NCBI RefSeq assembly: GCF_025961205.1
Contig: NZ_JAOQNH010000003.1
Coordinates: 702,501-766,500, forward strand
Reading direction: 5' to 3'
From: Azospirillum fermentarium
GTDB taxonomy: Bacteria; Pseudomonadota; Alphaproteobacteria; Azospirillales; Azospirillaceae
DNA length: 64,000 nt
Below, piece by piece: positions 26,229 through 34,439 of this stretch; within the stretch, counting starts at the first letter, position 1; each line of letters begins with the position of its first letter. Below the pieces are notes generated by a model. That model worked only from the letters and a program-made list of their open reading frames with translations. It had not been told where the DNA came from and did no database searches. Made by a program: the position numbers and the translations under genes.

Positions 26229-28376
26229 TCACTTCACTTCCTTGAGATGGAACAGGCGGTGCTTGTCGATGAAGGTCTCGAAGCCGTCGGGAACGACGAA
26301 CGTGGTGGCGTCGGATTCGATGATGGCGGGGCCGACGATGTGGTTGCCGGCCTTCAGGGCCTCCATCTTCCACACCACCGCGTCCACCCACCGCTTGTGG
26401 CGGTAGAACGGGCGGCTGCCGATGCGCGCCTCGGCGGGGGGCACCGGGCCGGCGTCGGGGTCTTCCGGCAGCACCGGCTTTTGCGTGGCGACGGTGCCGC
26501 GCAGGATGGCGCCGGTGATGGAGAAGCCCAGTTCGGGGGAGCGGGCCGAACTGGCGTAGACGCGGCCGTAGGTGGTTTCGAAGGCGTCAACGATGCTGTT
26601 CCAATCCGCCGCCGTGGCGGCGGTGGACACCGGGGACACGATTTCCAGATCGTTGAGCTGGCCCATGTACTGCATCTTGAAGCCGGGGATCAGCAGCACG
26701 TCTTCGGGCTTGAAGCCGTTGATGACGAACTCGTCGATCACCTTGACCGCCAGTTCGGACCAGGCGTCCTGCAGCGTCTTGCAGGCCGCGGCCTTCTGGT
26801 CGTCGCTGGCGAACTGCGGCAGGCCCAGATCCACCGACTTGTCGTAGCGGTATTCGAAATCGGCGCAGGCGCAGCCGAAGGCCGAGAAGCCGGCGGCCCA
26901 GGCGGGGACCACCACGTCCTTGAAGCCCACCCCCTCGGTGTAGCCATAGGTGTGGACCGGGCCGGCACCGCCATAGGAGAAGCAGGTGAAGTCGGCGGGG
27001 TTGTAGCCCTTGGCGCTGATGTTGGCGCGCAGATATTCCGACAGGGTGAGGTCCAGCAGCTCGATCACCCCCGCCGCGGCGTCCTCCACCGACAGGCCGA
27101 GCGGATCGGCGAGCTGTTCCTTGATGTGCCGGCGGGCCCGCTCCACGTCGAGCTTGATGGCGCCGCCCAGGAAATTGTCGGGGTTGAGGTAGCCCAGCAC
27201 CACGTGGCAGTCGGACACCGACACCGTGTCGAGACCGCTGTCCGCCCAGCAGGTGCCGACCCGGTAACCGGCGCTGTCCGGCCCCAGCTTGATGGATTTG
27301 CTGTAGGGATCGAGCCGGACGAAGCTGCCGGCCCCCGCCCCCACCGAATCCATGGCGACCAGCGGCAGCGACAGCACCAGACGGGCCATGTCCGGGTCGG
27401 ATTTGATGGCGAAATTGCCCTTGGTGATCAGCGCCACGTCGAAGCTGGTGCCGCCGATGTCGGAACAGGCGATGTTCTCGTCGCCCAGCGCCTCGCCCAG
27501 CAGCTTCGAGCCGATCACCCCGCCGATGGGGCCGGACACGATGGTGCGGGCCAGTTCCTTGGCCTTCCAGCTGATGGTGCCGCCATGGGTGGCCATCACG
27601 CGCAGATCGAACTTGCCGCCGTGCTTGCGGAAGCGGTCGCTGACCTTCTTCAGCGTCTCGCGCGACGGCTCGGCGCCGTACGCCTCCAGGATGGTGGTGT
27701 TCATCCGGTGGCTTTCCTTGCGCGACGGATAATAATCCACCGAGGCAAAGACCGGGATGTCGGCCCCCAGCGTCTTCAGCTCATCCCGCACCACGTCGCG
27801 GGCGCGCTGCTCGCTGGTTTCGTTCTTGTGGGACTGCAACAGACAGATGACGATGGCCTGCGATCCGGCCTCCACCAGTTCCCGCACCGCCTGCCGCACC
27901 TCGCCTTCGCGCAGCGGAATGACGATGCGGCCCTGCACGTCGGTGCGTTCGGTCACGCCGCGGGTGCGCGACACCGGCACCAGCGGTTCGTCGTAACGGT
28001 GGGTGTTGAGGTGGATGCGGTCTTCCAGCGCATAGCCCAGATAGCTTTGCAGGGCACGGCCCATGGAATGGATCTGCTCGAACCCGCGGTTGCAGATCAG
28101 CCCGACCTTCAGGCCCTTGCGCATCAGGACACGGTTGAGCATGGCCGTGCCGGAATAGACGCAGGTCACCAGCTCGGGATAAACATCGTCCACCGTGCGC
28201 TGCCAATGGGCCAGCGCATCGACCGACGAATTGTAGATGGCCAGGGATTCGTCGCCCGGATTGCTCTGCGCCTTGCCGACCACGAAGCGGCCATCGGCAC
28301 GGACGAAGAAGGTATCGGTCATCGTGCCGCCGGCATCGATGCCCAACACCTCGACGGGGATAGTCTGATGTCCCAC
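26229..28376 (-). CDS. acxA: Acetone carboxylase, beta subunit (HyuA-like ATPase)
   Basis: 715-residue hydantoinase A/oxoprolinase-type subunit that uses ATP to activate bicarbonate and acetone. The N-terminal phosphate-binding motif VLGIDAGGTMTDTFFVRADGRFVVGKAQ is clear. Also present are ACSDIGGTSFDVALITKGNF and TCFSYGGAGPVHTYGYTEGVGF. I chose GTG 28376-28374 because GGAGG lies 7 bases upstream and the family protein starts here; a longer frame upstream is non-homologous. It is the first gene of a minus-strand operon behind the sigma-54 promoter at 28459-28473, with a leader of about 70 bases. Confidence 0.94.
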   Translation of the reverse strand: MGHQTIPVEVLGIDAGGTMTDTFFVRADGRFVVGKAQSNPGDESLAIYNSSVDALAHWQRTVDDVYPELVTCVYSGTAMLNRVLMRKGLKVGLICNRGFEQIHSMGRALQSYLGYALEDRIHLNTHRYDEPLVPVSRTRGVTERTDVQGRIVIPLREGEVRQAVRELVEAGSQAIVICLLQSHKNETSEQRARDVVRDELKTLGADIPVFASVDYYPSRKESHRMNTTILEAYGAEPSRETLKKVSDRFRKHGGKFDLRVMATHGGTISWKAKELARTIVSGPIGGVIGSKLLGEALGDENIACSDIGGTSFDVALITKGNFAIKSDPDMARLVLSLPLVAMDSVGAGAGSFVRLDPYSKSIKLGPDSAGYRVGTCWADSGLDTVSVSDCHVVLGYLNPDNFLGGAIKLDVERARRHIKEQLADPLGLSVEDAAAGVIELLDLTLSEYLRANISAKGYNPADFTCFSYGGAGPVHTYGYTEGVGFKDVVVPAWAAGFSAFGCACADFEYRYDKSVDLGLPQFASDDQKAAACKTLQDAWSELAVKVIDEFVINGFKPEDVLLIPGFKMQYMGQLNDLEIVSPVSTAATAADWNSIVDAFETTYGRVYASSARSPELGFSITGAILRGTVATQKPVLPEDPDAGPVPPAEARIGSRPFYRHKRWVDAVVWKMEALKAGNHIVGPAIIESDATTFVVPDGFETFIDKHRLFHLKEVK

Positions 28377-28456
28377 TGTTTCCTCCGGTGAAATTGCTTT
28401 TCTGGAGGCTGCGGCCAAAATCGGCGAACACCGCTCCGGCCGAGCCTGCTTCTCTA

Positions 28457-28473
28457 GAGCAAGGCCCGTGCCA
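28457..28473 (-). promoter_or_regulatory. Sigma-54 (-24/-12) promoter of the acetone carboxylase operon
   Basis: Minus-strand reading TGGCAC-GGGCC-TTGCT. The -24 GG (28472-28471) and -12 GC (28460-28459) are exactly 10 bases apart. Expected start of transcription is near 28448, 72 bases before the acxA GTG. A sigma-54 activator gene at the end of the gene set supports it. Confidence 0.85.
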
Positions 28474-28534
28474 TTCTTTTCTTTGCAATTAACCGATTGG
28501 AAAATATGAATTTCAGGAAATCTACCCCACAGTA

Positions 28535-28580
28535 TTGCGGAGGCTTTTCGCGTATGCGGGAATGCTCTTCGCGTCCGCAA
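28535..28580. promoter_or_regulatory. Putative upstream activator site for the acetone operon
   Basis: Perfect 7-bp arms TTGCGGA (28535-28541) and TCCGCAA (28574-28580) enclose 32 bases that contain a TTCGCGT direct repeat and the imperfect palindrome TTCGCGTATGCGGGAA. It lies 60-110 bases upstream of the -24/-12 element, suitable for the AcoR-type activator. Binding is inferred. Confidence 0.45.
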
Positions 28581-28628
28581 ATCGGCCGTTCGACGTGACC
28601 GGGCGTGGGAGGGGGGCAGAGGCAGCCC

Positions 28629-28659
28629 CACAGCCCCTTCGAACAGCGAGGGGCTTGTG
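28629..28659 (-). terminator. Stem-loop downstream of the glycosyltransferase gene
   Basis: CACAGCCCCT (28629-28638) pairs with AGGGGCTTGTG (28649-28659) with a single bulge and a 10-base loop. It is 70 bases beyond the restored-frame stop of the GT41 gene, but no U-tract follows on the transcribed strand. Weak candidate terminator separating the adhesin locus from the acetone operon. Confidence 0.3.
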
Positions 28660-28728
28660 GAGGCGTAGCCGCGTGGGAGAACGCACCAGGGCCGCACCGC
28701 CCCTGCCGGGCGTTGCGTTCAAGCGGTC

Positions 28729-30772
28729 TCAGCCAGGGGGCAAGAACGCGCCTTCCGGCGGATGAGCGTTGGAAAGCGTGAAGCACCGATCCTCGAACCG
28801 GCGGGCGAAGGTCCGCCCGTCGCACAGAAAGGACGCTTGCAGACGCGCGCGCAGGCCGGCACGGATAGCGGCGAGCCCCTGCGGATCGGCGGCGAGGGCG
28901 GCGGCCTTGGCGGCAAAGCCATCGGCATCGTCGGCGATCCATTCCGGCAGCCCGGCAGCGGTCAGCAGGCTGGCGCCCACCCGTGCGGCATGGGCCTCGC
29001 CGGGCAGAGTCAGCACCGGCACCCCCATCCACAGCGCCTCGCACGTCGTCGTGGTCCCGTTGTAGGGGATCGGGTCCAGGGCGATGTCGATGGCGCCATA
29101 GGCATCCAGATGGCCGAAATGGTTGGGGATGTGTGGCAGCAGGGCGATGCGCGCGCCGTCGATGCCATGGCCGGCGAACAGCGTCAGCACCCGCGCCTTC
29201 ACCGCCGGGTCGGCCAGCACCGCCGCCTTCAGCACCAGCCGGCTGCCGGGGACCGCGTGCAGCACCCGCGACCACAACGCCGCGGTGGCACCGTTCAGCT
29301 TGCTCAGTGCGTTGAACGACCCGAAGCTGACGGTTCCCCGCTCCAGCACCGGGGGGGGGCAGCGGATCGGGCGTCGGCCCCAGCGGGCGGTAGCACAGGA
29401 AATGCTCCAGCCGCTCCAGCCGCTCCACATGCCGCCGATCGGCATCCCCCGGCGGGTCGGCGGCGGCGTCGGTGAAACGCACGTCCACCGTTGCCAGCCC
29501 GGTGGTGGCGGGATAGCCCAGCCATGTGGCCTGCACCGGCGCCGGCCGGCGGGCGAACACGTCCAGCCGGTTGCGCGCCGTGTGCCCGGCCAGATCGACC
29601 AGCAGGTCGATGCCGTCGCCACGGATCATGTTCGCCGCCGCATCGGCGTCCATCCCGGCGACAACGCGCCAATGATCCACCTGCCGCCGGACGATGCCGG
29701 TGACCACATCGGCCCTTTCGACGTTGGAATAGGCGAACAGTTCCACCCGGTTGCGGTCGTGGTGCTCCAGCAGCGGCAGCAGGAACATCGCCACCGAATG
29801 CAGACGGAAATCGGGGGAGACATAGCCGATGCGCAGCCGCTGGCCCGTCAGCGGCACCGCCGGGACCGGCGCCGGCGGCACCCCGCCCCGCTCCCGCAGG
29901 TACGCATCCCCCCACCGCCGGTGGCGGCCATACACCTCGCCGGCGGTCAGGGTGTCGGAATAGTTCAGTGCCATCAGCAGGTTGCTGTCGATGGCCCCGG
30001 CGTCGGGCAAAAGGGCGCGCGTCTTCTCATAGGTGTCCAGCGCCAGCGCCGCCTGTCCGGCGGCCTGATGGGCCGAGGCAAGGCCGAACAGCGCCTCGGC
30101 ATAATCCGGGCGGATCTCCACCGCCTTGGCAAAGGCGGCAACCGCCTCCCCCACCCGTCCCATCCGCACCAGCGCCAGGGCCAGATTGTTCCAAACGCCT
30201 GCGTCCCGCGGCTGGCGCAGCAAGGCCTGGCGCAGGTAGGTCTCCGCCTCCGGCAGGGAATCGGCGTTGAGCGCCGCCGTGCCGGTCAGGAAGATCAGGT
30301 GCTGGTTGCCGGGATCGGTGGCCAGCCAATCGCGGTAAAGGGCGAAGGCCGCATCCGCCTGCCCGGCACCCAGCAGCACCGAGGCCAGATTGTGCCGGGC
30401 CTCGGCATAGCCGGGCCGCTCGGTGATGGCCCGCTGAAAGGCGGCGGCGGCATCGTCGGCACGGCCACAGCCGGCCAGCGTCACGCCCAGACTGTTGTAG
30501 GCGTCGGCAAAGCCGGGAGCACGCAGGATGGCCGCCCAGTACGCCCGTTCCGCCCCCGCCGGATCGCCCGCGCGGTGCAGCGCCTGCCCCAGATTGTAAT
30601 GACATTCCGCTGTCCCGCCCCCGGCGGCGATGGCCGCCTGGAACAGGGTGGCGGCGGTGGCCGGGTCGCCCTCCAGGGCGGCGGCGATACCGGCCCGGTA
30701 CAGGGCCCGGGGGTGGCGAGGCCCCGCAGGCGTCTCACCGGCCGTGGATGCACCGGAATCCGGGCCGGTCAT
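28729..30772 (-). pseudogene. TPR + GT41 (OGT/SPINDLY/HMW1C-like) glycosyltransferase, frameshifted at poly-C
   Basis: Protein glycosyltransferase homologue split between two frames. The first frame (from ATG 30772) encodes about 9 TPR units (residues ~20-290) and the first GT41 half, LRIGYVSPDFRLHSVAMFLLPLLEHHD to FTDAAADPPGDADRRHVERL. The second frame resumes at PPVLERGTVSFGSFNALSKLN, through YNGTTTTCEALWMGVPVLTLPG, and ends at 28729. They meet in nine consecutive C on the coding strand (29351-29359); eight would give one 680-residue protein. As sequenced, translation runs out of frame to 28454. The ATG overlaps the upstream stop (ATGA). GT41 enzymes glycosylate cytoplasmic proteins; HMW1C modifies a TPS adhesin before export, so the adjacent TpsA is the obvious substrate. 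A sequencing or assembly error is possible. Confidence 0.85.
29351..29359. repeat. Homopolymeric G9 (C9 on coding strand) tract at the GT41 frameshift
   Basis: Nine G on the plus strand inside the glycosyltransferase gene. Frame analysis shows that loss of one base restores a continuous GT41 domain (…LPPPVLERG…). Such tracts are typical sites of slipped-strand phase variation and of sequencing errors. Confidence 0.85.
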
Positions 30773-32556
30773 GGGCCGCGCCCTTCCAACCGGGTCAGGG
30801 CCACCGGATCCAAGCCGGCCAGCCGCTGGGCCACGGCGGCCATCACCGCACCCCAATCGCCGGGGACCGGCTGGCGGAACAAGGTCATGGTGGGATACCA
30901 GGGGCTGTCGGTGCGCGCCAGCATCCAGCGCCAGTCGGGGCTGAACGGCAGCAGCGTCCACACCGGCACCCCCAGCCCGCCGGCCAGATGCGCCGCCACG
31001 GTGTCCACGGTGATCACCAGATCCAGATTGGCCATCGCCGCCGCGGTGTCGGCAACGTCATGGAGCAGCGGCCCCAGCGGCACCACCCCCGGCGGATCGT
31101 CGGGCGCGCCCCCCGGTGCGTCCTTGTGCAGGGAGAAGAAGGTCATGCCGGGCACCGCCAGCAGCGGCGCCAGCCGGTCGGGGGGCATGGAGCGGTCGCG
31201 GTCGCGGCTGTGGGTGGGGCGCCCGCGCCATGCCAGCCCCACCTTCAGCCGGCCGCCCGCCGCGGCGTCCAGCCGGTCGCGCCACAGCCGGCGGCGGAAC
31301 GGGTCGGCGTGCAGATAGGGCACGGCGGCGGGAATGGTGTCCAGGCGCGTGCCGAACCGTTCCGGCAGGCTCATCAGCGGCACATGCATGGCGAACGGCA
31401 GACCGTCATGCACATGGGCAGGAGAGACGGACCGCGGCACCACCCGCACCCCCGTCCCGCCCAGGCTGAACCACAGCAGGGTGAACAGCGGCCCCTGCGC
31501 CTCGAACACCACCTCGTACCCCCGTTCGGCCAGCAGGGGCAGGTAACGGATGAACTGCAGGGTGTCGCCCAGCCCTTGCTCGGCGGTGACCAGCAGGGGG
31601 CCGCCAACGGCGTCGGGGTTTTCCCTCCTCCACACCGGTTGGGAGAAGGGGCGCAGGTCTTCGCCGAAACCCGGCCAGCGCCAGCGCCATTCGTGCTCCG
31701 CCCACCCCCGTTCGAAATCGCCGCGCAGCAGCAGGCACAGGGCGAGGTTCCAGTGGGCCGCGGGGAAATCGGGTTGAAGGATCAGCGCCTTGCGATAGCA
31801 GCTCTCGATATCCGCCAGGGGATCGAGCGCCTGCCGGGCGTTGCCCAGCGTCACCAGGGACGCCGCGGTTTCCAGGGTGCGGGCCTGATCGGGGGCCGCC
31901 GCTTCCGCCTCCCCCGTGCCGCCCAGCCACGCCAGCGCCAGCCCCAGGTTGCTTTCCGCCTCGCCGTAGCTGGGATTGATCGCCAGGGCGCGGCGGAAGC
32001 TGGCGGCGGCGGCACGGTAATCCCCGGCCCCCAGTTGGGCGTTGCCCAGGTTGCTGTGAGCCTCGGCCTCGCCGGGGTCGCCATCCAGCAGGGCGGTCAG
32101 CCGTTCGATGGATTCGGCGTGGCGGCCCAGGGCCTGCAAGGTGGCACCCAGGTTGGCGGCGGCGGCCCGGCTGCGGGGAAACCACTCCAGCGCCTGCCCG
32201 AACGCGGCCAGCGCACCGTCGAAGTCGCGCCGGTCGTAGAGAATCCGGCCCAGATGGACGGCGGTGTCGGCGGCCTGCTCCGCCTGTCCGTCGGCGGCCA
32301 GGGCGTGCGCCAGATTGTGGGCGGCCTCCACGTTGCCGGGGGCCATGTCCAGCGCCTGCTCCAGGAACACCAGCGCCTCGCCGGTGCGGCCCATCTGGGC
32401 CAGCACCGTGCCCACCAGCGCGCTGAGGTTGGCGTCCTGGGGACGGGCGGCCTGAAGCTGGCCATAGAGGGACAGCGCCTCTTCCAGCCGCCCCTGCTGG
32501 TGACAGGCGGCGGCACGGCGAACGGCGTCCTCGAACGACAGCGCGGGTGCGGACAC
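30769..32556 (-). CDS. TPR protein with GT9-like C-terminal glycosyltransferase domain
   Basis: 595-residue cytoplasmic protein. An N-terminal half of TPR repeats (about residues 5-310) includes AVRRAAACHQQGRLEEALSLYGQL and AHSNLGNAQLGAGDYRAAAASFRRAL. The C-terminal half resembles GT-B heptosyltransferase/GT9-like domains found in TPR glycosyltransferases: LLVTAEQGLGDTLQFIRYLPLL, KVGLAWRGRPTHSRDRDRSM and LDLVITVDTVAAHLAGGLGVPVWTLLPFSPDWRW. I start at GTG 32556, with AGGA 10 bases upstream, because the longer ORF would overlap tpsB. It lies 19 bases after tpsB and overlaps the GT41 gene by ATGA. A joint role in adhesin glycosylation is likely from context; the exact sugar is unknown. Confidence 0.83.
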   Translation of the reverse strand: MSAPALSFEDAVRRAAACHQQGRLEEALSLYGQLQAARPQDANLSALVGTVLAQMGRTGEALVFLEQALDMAPGNVEAAHNLAHALAADGQAEQAADTAVHLGRILYDRRDFDGALAAFGQALEWFPRSRAAAANLGATLQALGRHAESIERLTALLDGDPGEAEAHSNLGNAQLGAGDYRAAAASFRRALAINPSYGEAESNLGLALAWLGGTGEAEAAAPDQARTLETAASLVTLGNARQALDPLADIESCYRKALILQPDFPAAHWNLALCLLLRGDFERGWAEHEWRWRWPGFGEDLRPFSQPVWRRENPDAVGGPLLVTAEQGLGDTLQFIRYLPLLAERGYEVVFEAQGPLFTLLWFSLGGTGVRVVPRSVSPAHVHDGLPFAMHVPLMSLPERFGTRLDTIPAAVPYLHADPFRRRLWRDRLDAAAGGRLKVGLAWRGRPTHSRDRDRSMPPDRLAPLLAVPGMTFFSLHKDAPGGAPDDPPGVVPLGPLLHDVADTAAAMANLDLVITVDTVAAHLAGGLGVPVWTLLPFSPDWRWMLARTDSPWYPTMTLFRQPVPGDWGAVMAAVAQRLAGLDPVALTRLEGRGP

Positions 32557-32575
32557 GGATAAGCGTTCCTTATGC

Positions 32576-34348
32576 TCAATAGGCGAGTGTGACGCCGACG
32601 TGGAGGCGGTCGCTGTTGGTGTTGCCAAGGCCGGTGCCCGGCATGGCGTGGCCCCAGTCGAGGCGCAGGGAACCGTAGGGCATCTGATAGCGCAGCCCCA
32701 GCCCGACGCTGGACAGGGTCCAGGCACTCTTGGACCCGGCGAGCGGGCGCTTCTCCGACACCCGTCCGTAATCCCAGAAGGCGAACAGATCCAACGCGTC
32801 GTCCTCGGCACTGCCCAGACCCAGCAGGGCGGCGGGGGAAAGGGTCGGTGCGTGGAGTTCGTTGGTCAGCAGCACCCCCTGGTCGCCGTTGGCCTCCCGC
32901 TCGCCATAACCGCGCACGCTGTCCGCGCCGCCGGCGCCGAGCTGTTCCGACGACAGCAGGTTGGTGCTGGCCCACTGTCCCTGCACCCGCGCCACCCACG
33001 CGAGATCCTCGGGCAGGTCGAACCGGCGCTGGAGGCTGGCGCGCAGATAGGCGTAGCGGGCATCGGCATAGCTCCGCCCGATATGGGTGGACGAGGGACG
33101 GAACGCCGCGGTGGTGTTGTCGTCCGACAGCCCGCCGGGGCTGTAGAACAGGTTGACCGCCAGCCCGGTGCTGCCCCAGGTGTCGGGCCGGGTGGCGGAA
33201 TAGCCCACCACCCCCTGGATGACCTCGGTGAAGCCCGACGACACGCTGATGCCGCCGAACTCCAGATCGTTGTTGGTGCGCTTGAAATCGGCACCGAACT
33301 CCAGGCTGTGGGTCACGGTGTCCAGCTTGGGCAGGCGCAGGGCGTAGCGGGCGGAGACCTGCGCGCTTTCCCCCGCCTGGCTCAGCGTGCCGCCCAGCTT
33401 GGGCAGGCTGCGGGAATGGCTGCCCATCAGCGTCAGCGTGTCCCGCCACGGCAGCGGGATCTGATAGGTCAGCGCGTGCGCGGTATAGCGCCCGTCGCCC
33501 GGATGCAGGAAGGCGTCGGGGCTGGTGGTGTACTGGTACGACATCAGGTGCCCCAGCCCCAGGGCATTGCCCCAGTTGACGCCGGCCAGCATGCGGTTCT
33601 CGCTGGTGGTCTTGGTGCCGGTGTTCTCGAACCCGCCGAACACCCGCAGCGGCAGCCGGTCGCGGGTGCGCAGCACGATGTCGCTTTCCCCCGGATTGGC
33701 GCCGCGCTGATAGACCAGATCGGTGCGGCGGAACGGGTTCTCGTTCAGCCAGTTGACGTCGTCCAGCAGGCTCTGGCCGCTGATGGTGTCCCCCCGCTTG
33801 GTGCGCACCGCCGACAGCAGCAGGCTGTCGGCGAACCACTCGTTGCCTTCGGTGGTGACGGCGCCGGCCTTGAATTCCATCACCACCATCTGGACGGTGC
33901 CCGACGCGATCTTCTGCTCCGGCACCACCACGTCCACCAGCGGGCGGTCGTGCTCGCGGAAATAGAGCACCGTCTTGCGCACGATCTCGTTGAGAAGGTC
34001 CAGCGTGACGGGACGGCCCAGATAGGGGGCCATCAGGGCGGTGAAGGCGTCGGCGTCCATCACCGCGCCGTCGGCGATGGACACGCCCGGGCGGCTCACG
34101 CCGGTCTTCACCACCTGATCGGCCCGCCCGACGAAGGCCAGACCGGTCAGGGCCGGCACCAGCACCTTCTGTCCTTCCGGCAGCGCCGGGGCCACCGGCG
34201 GGGCGGGCAGGTTCTGCTGCGGCGCCGGAGTGGCCGGCTGGTGCGGCGCGATGCGCTCGAAATTCTGCGCCAGGGCCGCAGGGGCCGTTCCCGACAGCAG
34301 CATGGCAGCAAGAAGAAGGCGGCGGCTGCCACGGGACAGGTTCGTCAT
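32576..34348 (-). CDS. TpsB/FhaC/ShlB-family outer-membrane transporter (TPS locus 1)
   Basis: Two-partner-secretion translocator, 590 residues. A Sec signal peptide ends near TAPAALAQ. POTRA-type periplasmic domains lie at about 70-230 (FTALMAPYLGRPVTLDLLNEIVRKTVLYFREHDRP and VVMEFKAGAVTTEGNEW). A 16-strand beta-barrel follows, ending in an aromatic C-terminus (RLHVGVTLAY). The conserved barrel-closing region LGAGGADSVRGYGEREANGDQG corresponds to the VRGY/F motif of the L6 loop. ATG 34348 is preferred; the frame extends upstream into tpsA. It lies 92 bases after tpsA and exports it. Confidence 0.92.
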   Translation of the reverse strand: MTNLSRGSRRLLLAAMLLSGTAPAALAQNFERIAPHQPATPAPQQNLPAPPVAPALPEGQKVLVPALTGLAFVGRADQVVKTGVSRPGVSIADGAVMDADAFTALMAPYLGRPVTLDLLNEIVRKTVLYFREHDRPLVDVVVPEQKIASGTVQMVVMEFKAGAVTTEGNEWFADSLLLSAVRTKRGDTISGQSLLDDVNWLNENPFRRTDLVYQRGANPGESDIVLRTRDRLPLRVFGGFENTGTKTTSENRMLAGVNWGNALGLGHLMSYQYTTSPDAFLHPGDGRYTAHALTYQIPLPWRDTLTLMGSHSRSLPKLGGTLSQAGESAQVSARYALRLPKLDTVTHSLEFGADFKRTNNDLEFGGISVSSGFTEVIQGVVGYSATRPDTWGSTGLAVNLFYSPGGLSDDNTTAAFRPSSTHIGRSYADARYAYLRASLQRRFDLPEDLAWVARVQGQWASTNLLSSEQLGAGGADSVRGYGEREANGDQGVLLTNELHAPTLSPAALLGLGSAEDDALDLFAFWDYGRVSEKRPLAGSKSAWTLSSVGLGLRYQMPYGSLRLDWGHAMPGTGLGNTNSDRLHVGVTLAY

Positions 34349-34439
34349 GACCGGAAAGCTTCCTGTGTTGGATCGCCGAAAGGAACGGTGGGGACCGGTG
34401 GCGGATGGCGTCAGGGGGTGGGGCATGAACCGCACGTCC

